Source: an uncultured Oscillibacter sp. (lineage in GTDB: Bacteria > Bacillota > Clostridia > Oscillospirales > Oscillospiraceae). From it: DNA of 23,729 nt. A program made the position numbers and the translations under genes. Below are positions 15,757 through 22,771 of this stretch, in pieces. Position 1 is the stretch's first letter. Each line of letters opens with the position of its first letter. A model generated the notes under the pieces. That model did no database searches, had not been told where the DNA came from, and saw nothing but the letters and a program-made list of their open reading frames with translations. The stretch spans positions 1-23,729 of the forward strand of contig CAJUOD010000039.1 of NCBI GenBank assembly GCA_910587875.1, written 5' to 3'.

Positions 15757-15784
15757 GGGAACGCCCGTCCGTTTTTCCCGTCTA
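15757..15784 (+). promoter_or_regulatory. ECF-type promoter, probably autoregulated by the sigma factor downstream
   Basis: GGGAAC (15757-15762), 16 bases, then CGTCTA (15779-15784). The GGAAC / CGTC pair at this spacing is the general ECF sigma pattern. It lies 45 bp before the ECF sigma gene and just after the coaX terminator. Confidence 0.6.
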
Positions 15785-15828
15785 TATGAGTGAAGGGCCC
15801 TTCCACCAAGCGCGAAAGGGGAGAGGAT

Positions 15829-16383
15829 ATGGAAGACCATGCCATCATAGACCTGTACTGGGCCCGGGACCCGGAGGCCATCCGGCGGACCGGCGAGAAA
15901 TACGGCAATTACTGCCGGGCCATTGCCCGGAACATCCTGCCGGACCGCCGGGACGCGGAGGAGTGCGTCAACGACGCCTGGCTGGGCGCCTGGAACGCCA
16001 TGCCCGAGGCTCGGCCCCGCCTGCTGGCCCCGTTCCTGGGGAAGATCACACGGAATCTGGCGCTTGACCGCTGGCGGGCCGGACACACGGAGAAACGGGG
16101 CGGGGGAGAGCTGCCCCTGGTCCTGGAGGAGCTGGCCGAGTGCGTTTCACCCGCCGATACCCTCCAGGCCATAGAGGCGGCGGAGCTGGAGGCGGCGGTC
16201 AACCGCTTTCTCCGCGCCCTGCCGGAACAGGAGTGCAATGTGTTTCTGCGGCGCTACTGGTTTTCGGAGCCCATGGCGGACATTGCCCAGCGCTATGGGA
16301 TGCGGGAGGCCACCGTGCGGACCAGCCTGTTCCGCAGCCGGGAAAAGCTGAGACGCCATCTGGAGAAGGAGGGCTTGCTATGA
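15829..16383 (+). CDS. ECF-family RNA polymerase sigma factor
   Basis: The protein has 184 residues with the two ECF domains. Region 2 covers about residues 20-80 (YCRAIARNILPDRRDAEECVNDAWLGAWNA, with the DAEECVNDAW core). Region 4, about 124-175, has the helix-turn-helix MADIAQRYGMREATVRTSLFRSREKLRRHL. ATG 15829 has GGGGAGAGG just upstream. Its stop overlaps the start of the membrane protein gene (ATGA), the usual arrangement of an ECF sigma with its anti-sigma factor. The promoter before it looks like its own target. The signal and regulon are unknown. Confidence 0.9.
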   Translation: MEDHAIIDLYWARDPEAIRRTGEKYGNYCRAIARNILPDRRDAEECVNDAWLGAWNAMPEARPRLLAPFLGKITRNLALDRWRAGHTEKRGGGELPLVLEELAECVSPADTLQAIEAAELEAAVNRFLRALPEQECNVFLRRYWFSEPMADIAQRYGMREATVRTSLFRSREKLRRHLEKEGLL

Positions 16384-17459
16384 AGAATCAGGAACGGCTG
16401 TTCCATGCCATCGGCGGGGCGGCCCCGGAGCTGGTGGCCCGCAGCGAGAGAAAGCGGCGGAGCCGCTGGCCCGGGTACTGCCTGGCCGCCGCGGCCTGCC
16501 TGGCGCTTGTGCTGGCGGTGGGCCATGTCTTTCCACTGTGGACAATACCGCCCGCCGTTTCCGACGTGACGCCGGAGCCGCCGGACCTTCAGGAGCCGCT
16601 TCCGCCCGCCGAGAGCGGAAAGCCGGATCCCAGCGGCGCCCGGCTTGTCCTGCCGGAGGGGGGGAGTGAGATCGGTACCCTGCGTCTGCTGAGTTTTTCC
16701 CCGCAGACCCAGGAGGAGGCAGTGGATTTCCTCATTTATGTCAATGAAGAGCAGTTTTCTATCCGTGAAGAAAATGGGCTTTACAGTATTAGGAGTACCA
16801 ATTCTTTGCCGGAAAATTTCCCGGAGCTGGGTCTGGATATTCTTCACCTGCCCGGCTCGGCTCCCAATGCGGCCCGGGCGGACGCGGAGGACGCTCTTAA
16901 GAGCCGGTATGCGGAGGTGTCCTCGGAGGAAATGGCAGCCGCTCTGCCGGGCAGCCTCTATCTCCGCGCCGGCGCGGGCACGGATTGGGACTCCGAACAG
17001 ATGGAGCTCTGGTTTGTAAGCGACGGACAGGGAGGGACCTTTGTCCTCACCGCCCGCTACTTCCTGGAGGCGGAGGAGGGGATGGGGATGCGCTTCCGGG
17101 ACATGGTTTCCAGCTTCCGGGTAGTCTCCCGCAACAAGGTCGTCCCCGATTGGATGCGCTCCCTCTATGAGACGGCGGACCGCCTCTTCCCGGCGCTGCT
17201 GTCCAACGACCTCTCCGGCGTCTCCGGCCTGCTGGCGGAGGATGCCGCCCCGGACGCCTACGGTGAGGACGTCTGGGAGCATCTGTCCGTGGCCTCTGTG
17301 GACTACGCTCCAGACGACGATCAGGACCCAACCTCCGCCACGGTTTCCGTCAAGCACCGGCTGAACCAGGAAGAGGGCGAGAGTTATAACTATCTAACCA
17401 TGGGACTGATCCGGCAGGACGGACAATGGCTTCTGGCCTGGTCCGGCATTGAGAAATAA
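16380..17459 (+). CDS. Membrane-anchored probable anti-sigma factor
   Basis: A 359-residue protein with one membrane helix at about 31-52. The N-terminal ~30 residues are basic and cytoplasmic (MKNQERLFHA..., RSERKRRSR), and the remaining ~300 residues are outside. The outer part begins with a Pro/Glu-rich linker. It has a mixed middle domain (about 90-260) and a C-terminal module (about 265-359, LYETADRLFPALLSNDLSGVSGLL...DGQWLLAW) that resembles small secreted lumazine-binding/DUF4878-like folds. No zinc anti-sigma motif (HxxxCxxC) is seen. The role is inferred from the four-base overlap with the sigma gene and the topology. Confidence 0.65.
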   Translation: MKNQERLFHAIGGAAPELVARSERKRRSRWPGYCLAAAACLALVLAVGHVFPLWTIPPAVSDVTPEPPDLQEPLPPAESGKPDPSGARLVLPEGGSEIGTLRLLSFSPQTQEEAVDFLIYVNEEQFSIREENGLYSIRSTNSLPENFPELGLDILHLPGSAPNAARADAEDALKSRYAEVSSEEMAAALPGSLYLRAGAGTDWDSEQMELWFVSDGQGGTFVLTARYFLEAEEGMGMRFRDMVSSFRVVSRNKVVPDWMRSLYETADRLFPALLSNDLSGVSGLLAEDAAPDAYGEDVWEHLSVASVDYAPDDDQDPTSATVSVKHRLNQEEGESYNYLTMGLIRQDGQWLLAWSGIEK

Positions 17460-17462
17460 GCG

Positions 17463-17496
17463 AAAAAGCGCCCCGCTTATACAAGCGGGGCGCTTT
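17463..17496. terminator. Bidirectional terminator between the anti-sigma gene and pfp
   Basis: The stem pairs 17465-17478 with 17483-17496 around an ATAC loop. The minus-strand side has five T and is the better terminator; the plus-strand tail is TTTCC. Confidence 0.82.
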
Positions 17497-17513
17497 CCAT
17501 AAAGGGCTGAAAT

Positions 17514-18752
17514 TTATTTCGCCAGGACCTTCTTCAGCTTAGCAAACCGGGGCAGGGAGTCCTGCTTGGGCAGCTTGGGCTCGCCCTGGACCAGGGGCAG
17601 CACGTAGTCGATGAAGGGCTTTTCCACACCGTTGTGGGCGGCGTTGATCCACTCCAGGGGGACCTTTTTCTCCGTGTTGGCCACGTCGGTGAGGCCCAGC
17701 AGCTTGGTCTTGCAGACATACTGGCCGTTCTCATAGCTCCGCTCGAAGCCCACCATCTTGTCGGTGATGCCCGCCACGGCGTTTTCCACGGCGGCCTTGC
17801 CGGACATGAAGGACTCCTCAATATCGGTCTCGGAGGCCAGGTGCGCGCCGCAGCGCTGGAGCAGGCTCAGCTCAATGCCCCGGACCTTGGCGCCGGTCTT
17901 CTGCTTCACGGCGTCCGCCAGCATGGCGGCCAGGCCGCCCAGCTGGGCATGACCGAAGCCGTCGGTGGCGGAGGTCTTCGCCTCGGAGACGAAGGAGCCG
18001 TCGGCGTAGTGGATGCCCTCGGAGACGGCTACCATGCAGTTGCCCTTTTCCTTGTAAATGCGATCCACGTCGGCCAGGAACTGGTCCATGTCAAAGTCCA
18101 CCTCGGGGAGATAGACCAGGTCGGGGCCCGCGCCGTAGGCGGTAGCCAGGGCGGCGGCTCCCGCCAGCCAGCCCGCGTGACGGCCCATGATCTCGATGAC
18201 GCAGACCATGCCGGTGTCATAGACCCGGGCGTCCTGGTAGACCTCCATGCAGCTGGTGGCGATATACTTGGCGGCGGAGGCGAAGCCCGGGCAGTGGTCG
18301 GTTCCAAAGAGGTCGTTGTCAATGGTCTTGGGAACGCCCATGACCCGGCACTCATAGCCTACCTTCTGCATGTATTTGCTGATTTTGTTGCAGGTGTCCA
18401 TGGAGTCGTTTCCGCCATTGTAGAAGAAGTAGCGGACGTCATATTTTTTGAAGATCTCTAGGATCCGCTTGTAGTCGGTGTCGTCTACGTCCGGGTCCTT
18501 CATCTTATAGCGGCAGGAGCCCAGGGCAGAGGACGGGGTGTATTTCAGCAGCTCCAGCTCGGCGGGGTCCTCCTGGCCCATGTCGAACAGCCGGTCGTTC
18601 AGCACGCCCTTGATGCCGTGCTCCGCGCCCAGAACGCGGGTGATATTGGGGTTTTCCAGCGCCGTGCGGATGACTCCGTAGGCACTGGCGTTGATGACGG
18701 AAGTGGGGCCGCCGGACTGGCCGAAGATGCAGGCGCCTTTCAATTCACTCAT
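17514..18752 (-). CDS. pfp: Phosphofructokinase, probably pyrophosphate-dependent
   Basis: Converts fructose 6-phosphate to the 1,6-bisphosphate in glycolysis. The protein has 412 residues. Motifs are GQSGGPTSVINAS (phosphate loop), YNGGNDSMDT and PKTIDNDL, then MGRHAGW. In ATP enzymes the matching residues are Gly in GGDGS and Gly in PGTIDND. Here they are Asp116 and Lys142, the known signature of PPi use, so I call the reaction PPi-dependent and reversible. GAGGAGG precedes the ATG on the minus strand. It is divergent from fba, the next enzyme of the pathway, and shares its control region. Confidence 0.9.
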   Translation of the reverse strand: MSELKGACIFGQSGGPTSVINASAYGVIRTALENPNITRVLGAEHGIKGVLNDRLFDMGQEDPAELELLKYTPSSALGSCRYKMKDPDVDDTDYKRILEIFKKYDVRYFFYNGGNDSMDTCNKISKYMQKVGYECRVMGVPKTIDNDLFGTDHCPGFASAAKYIATSCMEVYQDARVYDTGMVCVIEIMGRHAGWLAGAAALATAYGAGPDLVYLPEVDFDMDQFLADVDRIYKEKGNCMVAVSEGIHYADGSFVSEAKTSATDGFGHAQLGGLAAMLADAVKQKTGAKVRGIELSLLQRCGAHLASETDIEESFMSGKAAVENAVAGITDKMVGFERSYENGQYVCKTKLLGLTDVANTEKKVPLEWINAAHNGVEKPFIDYVLPLVQGEPKLPKQDSLPRFAKLKKVLAK

Positions 18753-18810
18753 GAGAAACAGCCTCCTCGAAAAATTTTTTCTTCCTTTTCAAGCCCAGGG
18801 GACAGAGCCC

Positions 18811-18832
18811 ATGGTATTTTTTATCATACCAT
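18811..18832. promoter_or_regulatory. Inverted repeat over the pfp promoter
   Basis: ATGGTAT (18811-18817), 8-base spacer, ATACCAT (18826-18832). It covers the -10 and predicted start of pfp transcription, as an operator would. Confidence 0.4.
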
Positions 18833-18851
18833 TTAAAAAATGGATTGTAAA
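18823..18851 (-). promoter_or_regulatory. Sigma-A promoter of pfp
   Basis: On the minus strand TTTACA (18846-18851), 17 bases, then TATGAT (18823-18828): five of six matches in each box. Confidence 0.8.
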
Positions 18852-18854
18852 TAC

Positions 18855-18882
18855 TTGCATTTTATTTTTTTTGTGATATTAT
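18855..18882 (+). promoter_or_regulatory. Sigma-A promoter of fba
   Basis: TTGCAT (18855-18860), 16 bases, then TATTAT (18877-18882), with TGA before the -10 as an extended -10. It is in a very AT-rich stretch between GC-rich genes. The leader of about 100 bases is unusually long here. Confidence 0.78.
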
Positions 18883-18962
18883 CATAAAAGAAAATCGTTT
18901 TCGTCTCCGCAAAGGGAAGGAAAGGGGTCCAGAGCCTTTTTTCCTGCCCGGCCCGGAGGCGG

Positions 18963-18979
18963 GACAAATAAAATTTGTC
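18963..18979 (+). promoter_or_regulatory. Inverted repeat before the fba ribosome binding site
   Basis: GACAAAT, loop AAA, ATTTGTC, ending one base before AGGAG (18980-18984). A weak leader hairpin or protein-binding site. A second possible stem, TCCTGCC with GGCGGGA, lies just upstream at about 18941-18964 and overlaps its first bases. Confidence 0.4.
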
Positions 18980-18993
18980 AGGAGATGATTGTT

Positions 18994-19962
18994 ATGGCAC
19001 TGGTCACTTCTACCGAGATGTTCAAAAAGGCCTATCACGGAGGGTATGCCATCGGAGCCTTCAACGTCAACAACATGGAGATTATCCAGGGCATCACCGA
19101 GGCCTGCCGCGAGGAGCAGGCTCCCGTCATCCTCCAGGTGTCCAAGGGCGCCCGGGCTTATGCCAACCGCACGTATCTGGTGAAGCTGGTGGAAGCCGCC
19201 GTCATCGAGTGCCCCGAGATCCCCATCGTGCTGCATCTGGACCACGGCGATACCTACGAGACCTGCAAATCCTGCATCGACGACGGATTCACCTCCGTCA
19301 TGATCGACGCCAGCTCCAAGCCCTTTGCTGAGAACATTGAGCTCACCAAAAAGGTCGTGGAATACGCCCATGACCACGGCGTCGTGGTCGAGGCGGAGCT
19401 GGGCGCCCTGGCCGGCGTGGAGGACGAGGTCAACGTCTCCGCCGAGGACTCCCACTACACCCGCCCCGAGGAAGTGGAGGAGTTCGTCTCCAAGACCGGC
19501 TGCGACTCCCTGGCCATCGCCATCGGCACCTCCCACGGCGCGTTCAAGTTCAAGCCCGAGCAGTGCACCCGCAATGAGAAGGGCATCTTGGTTCCGCCCC
19601 CGCTGCGCTTCGACATCCTGGAAGAGATCGTGAAGCGTCTGCCCGAGTTCCCCATCGTGCTCCACGGCTCCTCCAGCGTGCCTCAGGACTATGTGAAGAT
19701 GGTCAACTCCAACGGCGGAAAAATGCCCGACGCCGTGGGTATCCCCGAGGAGCAGCTCCGTCAGGCCGCCCGTAGCGCCGTCTGCAAGATCAACATCGAC
19801 TCCGATCTGCGCCTGGCTATGACCGGCACCATCCGGCAGCACTTCAACGAGCATCCCGGCGACTTCGATCCCCGCCAGTACCTCAAGCCCGCCCGGGCCA
19901 ACATCAAGGAGCTGGTCCGCCACAAGCTGGTGGACGTCCTGGGCTGCGACCACAAGGCCTGA
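18994..19962 (+). CDS. fba: Class II fructose-1,6-bisphosphate aldolase
   Basis: Zinc-dependent aldolase that splits fructose 1,6-bisphosphate to two triose phosphates. The protein has 322 residues. Metal and substrate motifs are LHLDHGDTYETCKSCIDDG (His-x-x-His-type site and catalytic Asp), EAELGALAGVEDEV, IGTSHGAFKF and LHGSSSVPQD (zinc His residues), and INIDSDLRLAMTGTIRQHF (phosphate site). I take ATG 18994 because AGGAG at 18980-18984 is nine bases before it; the ATG at 18985 directly abuts that site. Codon use is very biased to C-ending codons, as expected for a highly expressed gene. It is divergent from pfp, which makes its substrate. Confidence 0.95.
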   Translation: MALVTSTEMFKKAYHGGYAIGAFNVNNMEIIQGITEACREEQAPVILQVSKGARAYANRTYLVKLVEAAVIECPEIPIVLHLDHGDTYETCKSCIDDGFTSVMIDASSKPFAENIELTKKVVEYAHDHGVVVEAELGALAGVEDEVNVSAEDSHYTRPEEVEEFVSKTGCDSLAIAIGTSHGAFKFKPEQCTRNEKGILVPPPLRFDILEEIVKRLPEFPIVLHGSSSVPQDYVKMVNSNGGKMPDAVGIPEEQLRQAARSAVCKINIDSDLRLAMTGTIRQHFNEHPGDFDPRQYLKPARANIKELVRHKLVDVLGCDHKA

Positions 19963-19985
19963 TTATTTCCCCATATCTGACCAAA

Positions 19986-20014
19986 GGCGGAGGCGCAAAG
20001 CGCCTCCGCTTTTT
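19986..20014 (+). terminator. Intrinsic terminator after fba
   Basis: GGCGGAGGCGC pairs with GCGCCTCCGCT around loop AAA, followed by a T-run (20010-20014). Confidence 0.9.
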
Positions 20015-20042
20015 ACCTCTTTCTTTCCGCACGGAAACAGAG

Positions 20043-20071
20043 AGGACAACGGCGGCGAAACGCGGTATACT
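20043..20071 (+). promoter_or_regulatory. Possible sigma-A promoter of the AraC-type regulator
   Basis: AGGACA (20043-20048), 17 bases, then TATACT (20066-20071). The -10 is good and the -35 is two bases off. Transcription would start close to the ribosome binding site, leaving a very short leader. Confidence 0.5.
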
Positions 20072-20092
20072 ATGAGGCAAGGAGGGGACGAC

Positions 20093-20932
20093 ATGGATTG
20101 GTTGAACGATTGGAACAAGGCATTGGCCTACCTGGAGGCAAACCTGGAAGGGGACATCGACCCAAAGGAGCTGGGCAGACTGGCGGGCTGTTCCGCCTAC
20201 CACTTTCAGCGGATGTTTTCCCATCTGGCAGGGGTTCCGTTGGGCGAGTACGTCCGCCGGAGGCGCATGACCCGGGCGGCGGCGGATCTGCAGAACGGGG
20301 AGAAGGTGCTGGACGTAGCCCTGCGCTATGGCTACGAGTCGCCTACCGCCTTTAACCGGGCCTTTCAGGCGGTGCATAAGGTGCCTCCATCCCAGGCGAA
20401 ACAAGAGGGAGTAAAGCTGAAAGCCTTTCCATGTATCCGCTTCAAATTTGTACTCAAGGGAGCCGAGGAAATGGAATATCAAATTGTGAAACGGGAGGCG
20501 TTCCGCATTGTGGGGTTCCGCACGCCGCTGCCCATGGATGTGGAGGAGAGCTTTCAGGCGGTCCCGAAATTCTGGGCGGTGATCGGCCCGCGCCAGGCGG
20601 AGCTGTTTCCGCTGATGGGCGGAGAGCCCGCCGGGATGCTGGGCGTGAGCACCTGTGACGAGAAAGAGAACTACTATTATATTGCTGTAGCCTCCGATGC
20701 TCCCGCCCCGGAGGGAATGCACGAATGGACCGTGCCCGCCGCCACCTGGGCGGTTTTCACCGGGACGGGCCGCCTGCCGGAGGCCATGCAGGAGCTTCAA
20801 AAACGGATTGTCTCGGAATACCTGCCGGACTCCGGTTACGAGTGGGCCAAGGCCCCGGACATCGAGGTCTATTTGAACCGGCCTGGAGAAGAAAGCCGCT
20901 TCCAGGTCTGGCTGCCGGTGACAAAGCGCTGA
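20093..20932 (+). CDS. AraC-family regulator with GyrI-like effector domain
   Basis: A 279-residue regulator. The two helix-turn-helix units of the AraC DNA-binding domain cover about 1-105 (DPKELGRLAGCSAYHFQRMF and LDVALRYGYESPTAFNRAFQ). The C-terminal part, about 125-279 (EYQIVKREAFRIVGFRT... to VWLPVTKR), is a GyrI-like ligand-binding fold, as in Rob and SoxS-related multidrug sensors. AAGGAGGGG at 20079-20087 decides for ATG 20093; the ATG at 20072 overlaps the -10 box. The amidase gene follows 53 bp downstream in the same direction. The target genes and ligand are unknown. Confidence 0.9.
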   Translation: MDWLNDWNKALAYLEANLEGDIDPKELGRLAGCSAYHFQRMFSHLAGVPLGEYVRRRRMTRAAADLQNGEKVLDVALRYGYESPTAFNRAFQAVHKVPPSQAKQEGVKLKAFPCIRFKFVLKGAEEMEYQIVKREAFRIVGFRTPLPMDVEESFQAVPKFWAVIGPRQAELFPLMGGEPAGMLGVSTCDEKENYYYIAVASDAPAPEGMHEWTVPAATWAVFTGTGRLPEAMQELQKRIVSEYLPDSGYEWAKAPDIEVYLNRPGEESRFQVWLPVTKR

Positions 20933-20954
20933 CGCACCCCTTTGCCCCGTTCCG

Positions 20955-20962
20955 CATATCCT
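20955..20962 (+). promoter_or_regulatory. Possible mother-cell sigma -10 before the amidase gene
   Basis: CATATCCT fits CATANNNT, the sigma-E/K -10. The -35 area has CACCCC, which gives only weak support for sigma-K. It is 24 bp before the gene. Confidence 0.25.
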
Positions 20963-20985
20963 GTGGGGAAGGGGAGGGAAGCGGT

Positions 20986-21489
20986 ATGCTGCAGCTGCAT
21001 CCATATGACCGGGAGGCCGCCGTGCTCTACGCCCACCAGTGGGCCTACGGGCGGAATCCGCTGTTTTACGATTACGAGCACCTGGGAGGGGACTGCACCA
21101 ATTTCGCCTCTCAGTGCATCTACGCCGGAAGCGGCGTCATGAATTTTACACCCACCTATGGCTGGTATTATATCGACGCCAACCGGAAAGCCCCGGCCTG
21201 GACAGGGGTCCCGTACCTCTACAATTTCCTGACCCGGGACAACTTTTCCATCGGGCCGCTGGCGGAGCCCTGCGAGCTGCAAGACCTGCTTCCGGGAGAC
21301 CTGATCCAGCTGTCCTTCAAGGGGGAGGAATATCAGCATTCTCCCATTGTGGTCTCGGTGGGAAACCCGATAACGCCAGAAAACGTTCTGATTGCCGCCC
21401 ACAGCTATGACGCGGACTACCGGCCGCTGTCTACTTATGAGTACCGAAAAATCCGTTTTCTGCATTTCACGGGTGTAGTACGGCCCTAA
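20986..21489 (+). CDS. Amidase_6-type putative cell-wall hydrolase domain protein
   Basis: A 167-residue protein that is one amidase_6 domain from end to end. It starts YDREAAVLYAHQWAYGRNPLFYDYEHLGGDCTNFASQCIYAGS, with the likely nucleophile in GGDCTNF, has WYYIDAN and APAWTG in the middle, and then the likely catalytic His in YQHSPIVVSVG or the following AAHSYDAD. The family is papain-like. No signal peptide or membrane segment is present, which is odd for a wall enzyme but usual for spore-associated ones made in the mother cell. GGGGAGG at 20971-20977 is 8 bases before the ATG. It could be read through from the regulator gene or have its own promoter. Confidence 0.82.
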   Translation: MLQLHPYDREAAVLYAHQWAYGRNPLFYDYEHLGGDCTNFASQCIYAGSGVMNFTPTYGWYYIDANRKAPAWTGVPYLYNFLTRDNFSIGPLAEPCELQDLLPGDLIQLSFKGEEYQHSPIVVSVGNPITPENVLIAAHSYDADYRPLSTYEYRKIRFLHFTGVVRP

Positions 21490-21491
21490 CA

Positions 21492-21502
21492 ATTTTGTTC
21501 AA
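21492..21502. repeat. Half-site copy of the recombinase palindrome arm
   Basis: ATTTTGTTCAA is identical to 11 of the 12 bases of the right arm of the palindrome at 22601-22628. It lies between the amidase stop and the terminator, on the 3' side of the recombinase gene. The matching left arm is absent. Confidence 0.5.
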
Positions 21503-21529
21503 AAAGCCGCCTCAAAAGAGGCGGCTTTT
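21502..21529. terminator. Bidirectional terminator between amidase and recombinase genes
   Basis: AAAAGCCGCCTC (21502-21513), loop AAAA, GAGGCGGCTTTT (21518-21529). It is perfect and works in both directions for the convergent genes. Confidence 0.92.
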
Positions 21530-21530
21530 C

Positions 21531-22586
21531 TCACGTTGAATCGTCCTTTTTCTTTGTATTTTTCATATGTGACAAGGGATTTGCCTTTGCGGCAACACGG
21601 AGGGATTCATTGTCGATATGGGTGTAGATCTGGGTCGTATTCAGATGGTCGTGGCCCAGGACCTCCTGAACCGCCCGAACGTCCACGCCGTTTTGCAGCA
21701 TCAGCGTGGCAGCGGTGTGGCGGAGCTTGTGGGAGGAGTATTCGCTCTCGTCGATGCCCGCTGCGGCAAGCCGTTTTTTTACCATGGCATGGACCGTAGA
21801 GCGGCTGATCCGCTCGTTGCGAGAGGACAAAAACAGCGCGTTGGCATCCCGTCCGGCGATAGGGCGGCGGACGGCCAGGTAGCGGTTCAGTGCGTCCTGA
21901 CAGGCGTCGTTTAAATAGAGAATGCGGACCTTGTTGCCTTTGCCCAGAACCCGGATGGATTCGCCCTGGATGTCTCGAAGGTTCAATCCAACTAACTCCG
22001 AGATCCGCAGCCCGCAGTTGAGGAACAGCGTCAGGATGCAGTAGTCCCGCTCCTGGTTCTTGCCGTCCACGGACTCCAGCAGATCCACGCTCTGGTCCAG
22101 GGTCAGGTACTTGGGCAGCGATTTCTTCAGCTTCGGCGAGTCGATATCTTTGACAGGATTTTCACGAATCAGGTGGACCTTGTTGGTCAGGTAATTGTAG
22201 AATGACCGGATGGTGGCCAGCTTCCGGGCCCGGGACGAGGCGTTCAGGCCGTAGTCCGAGGTCTGGCTGTTCTGGTGCTGGACCCGGTCCCGGCTTAAGT
22301 AGGTCATGTAGCCATAGATGTCCGTCAGCGTCACGGCGGAGACGAAATCCAGGCCGACGTCGGAAATATCGATCTCGTCCAGCGCCAGCCCGAACAAGCT
22401 GGGGTCCTGGGTCTGTTTGAGGTAGCGGAAAAAATTCCGCAGGTCCAGGAAGTACTCGTCCACGGTCTGCCTGGAATGGGCCTTGACGGTCTCATGGTAA
22501 GCGAGGAAATCCCGCAGAATCGGCGGGGCCTCGGTGCGGTAGTCGGACATAGAGCTTTGGGCGTAATTTAGGGTCTTGTAAGCCAT
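21531..22586 (-). CDS. XerC/D-like tyrosine recombinase
   Basis: Site-specific recombinase of 351 residues, longer than classical XerC/XerD (~300) and near the length of single-protein Xer enzymes such as XerS. An N-terminal core-binding (SAM-like) domain covers about 20-140. All catalytic residues are present: Arg194 (CGLRISEL), Lys216 (VLGKGNK), His286 and Arg289 (SSHKLRHTAA), His312 (LGHDH) and Tyr321 (TTQIYTHI). A lysine-rich tail KKKDD ends it. AGGGGAGGG precedes the ATG on the minus strand, and the palindrome starts just beyond. No other integrase-element genes (excisionase, transfer genes) are near, so a housekeeping role in chromosome dimer resolution is possible. Confidence 0.9.
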   Translation of the reverse strand: MAYKTLNYAQSSMSDYRTEAPPILRDFLAYHETVKAHSRQTVDEYFLDLRNFFRYLKQTQDPSLFGLALDEIDISDVGLDFVSAVTLTDIYGYMTYLSRDRVQHQNSQTSDYGLNASSRARKLATIRSFYNYLTNKVHLIRENPVKDIDSPKLKKSLPKYLTLDQSVDLLESVDGKNQERDYCILTLFLNCGLRISELVGLNLRDIQGESIRVLGKGNKVRILYLNDACQDALNRYLAVRRPIAGRDANALFLSSRNERISRSTVHAMVKKRLAAAGIDESEYSSHKLRHTAATLMLQNGVDVRAVQEVLGHDHLNTTQIYTHIDNESLRVAAKANPLSHMKNTKKKDDST

Positions 22587-22600
22587 TTGCCCTCCCCTAA

Positions 22601-22628
22601 ATTGAACAAAATTTTTATTTTGTTCAAT
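22601..22628. repeat. 28-bp perfect palindrome, candidate dif-like site or operator
   Basis: Arms ATTGAACAAAAT (22601-22612) and ATTTTGTTCAAT (22617-22628) around TTTT. Read as 11-6-11 it has the length and layout of a Xer core site. It starts 14 bp upstream of the recombinase start codon. In the recombinase mRNA it would form a 12-bp hairpin with loop AAAA directly before the ribosome binding site. Confidence 0.7.
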
Positions 22629-22771
22629 CGCATATGTCGCCCAATAAGCCTCCTTCCCTTAAGATCTTCAGAGTCCGCCCGCCGCCGGGACTCGTCCCGC
22701 TTTGGGCCGCTCTCATAAAATCCGCCGTTCCGGTCAAACTATCCCATCATCAAACAGAACGGAGGATCGCC

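Noticed and set aside
17514..18752. ATP-dependent phosphofructokinase
   Set aside because: Asp116 and Lys142 replace the two glycines typical of ATP enzymes, so the PPi type is more likely.
18830..18890. AT-rich stretch as a replication origin element
   Set aside because: No DnaA boxes or dnaA/dnaN genes are nearby; it is explained by two back-to-back promoters.
22684..22702. Short GGGAC-TC-GTCCC palindrome upstream of the Cys-motif ORF
   Set aside because: Five-base arms in GC-rich DNA are expected by chance, and no T-run follows.
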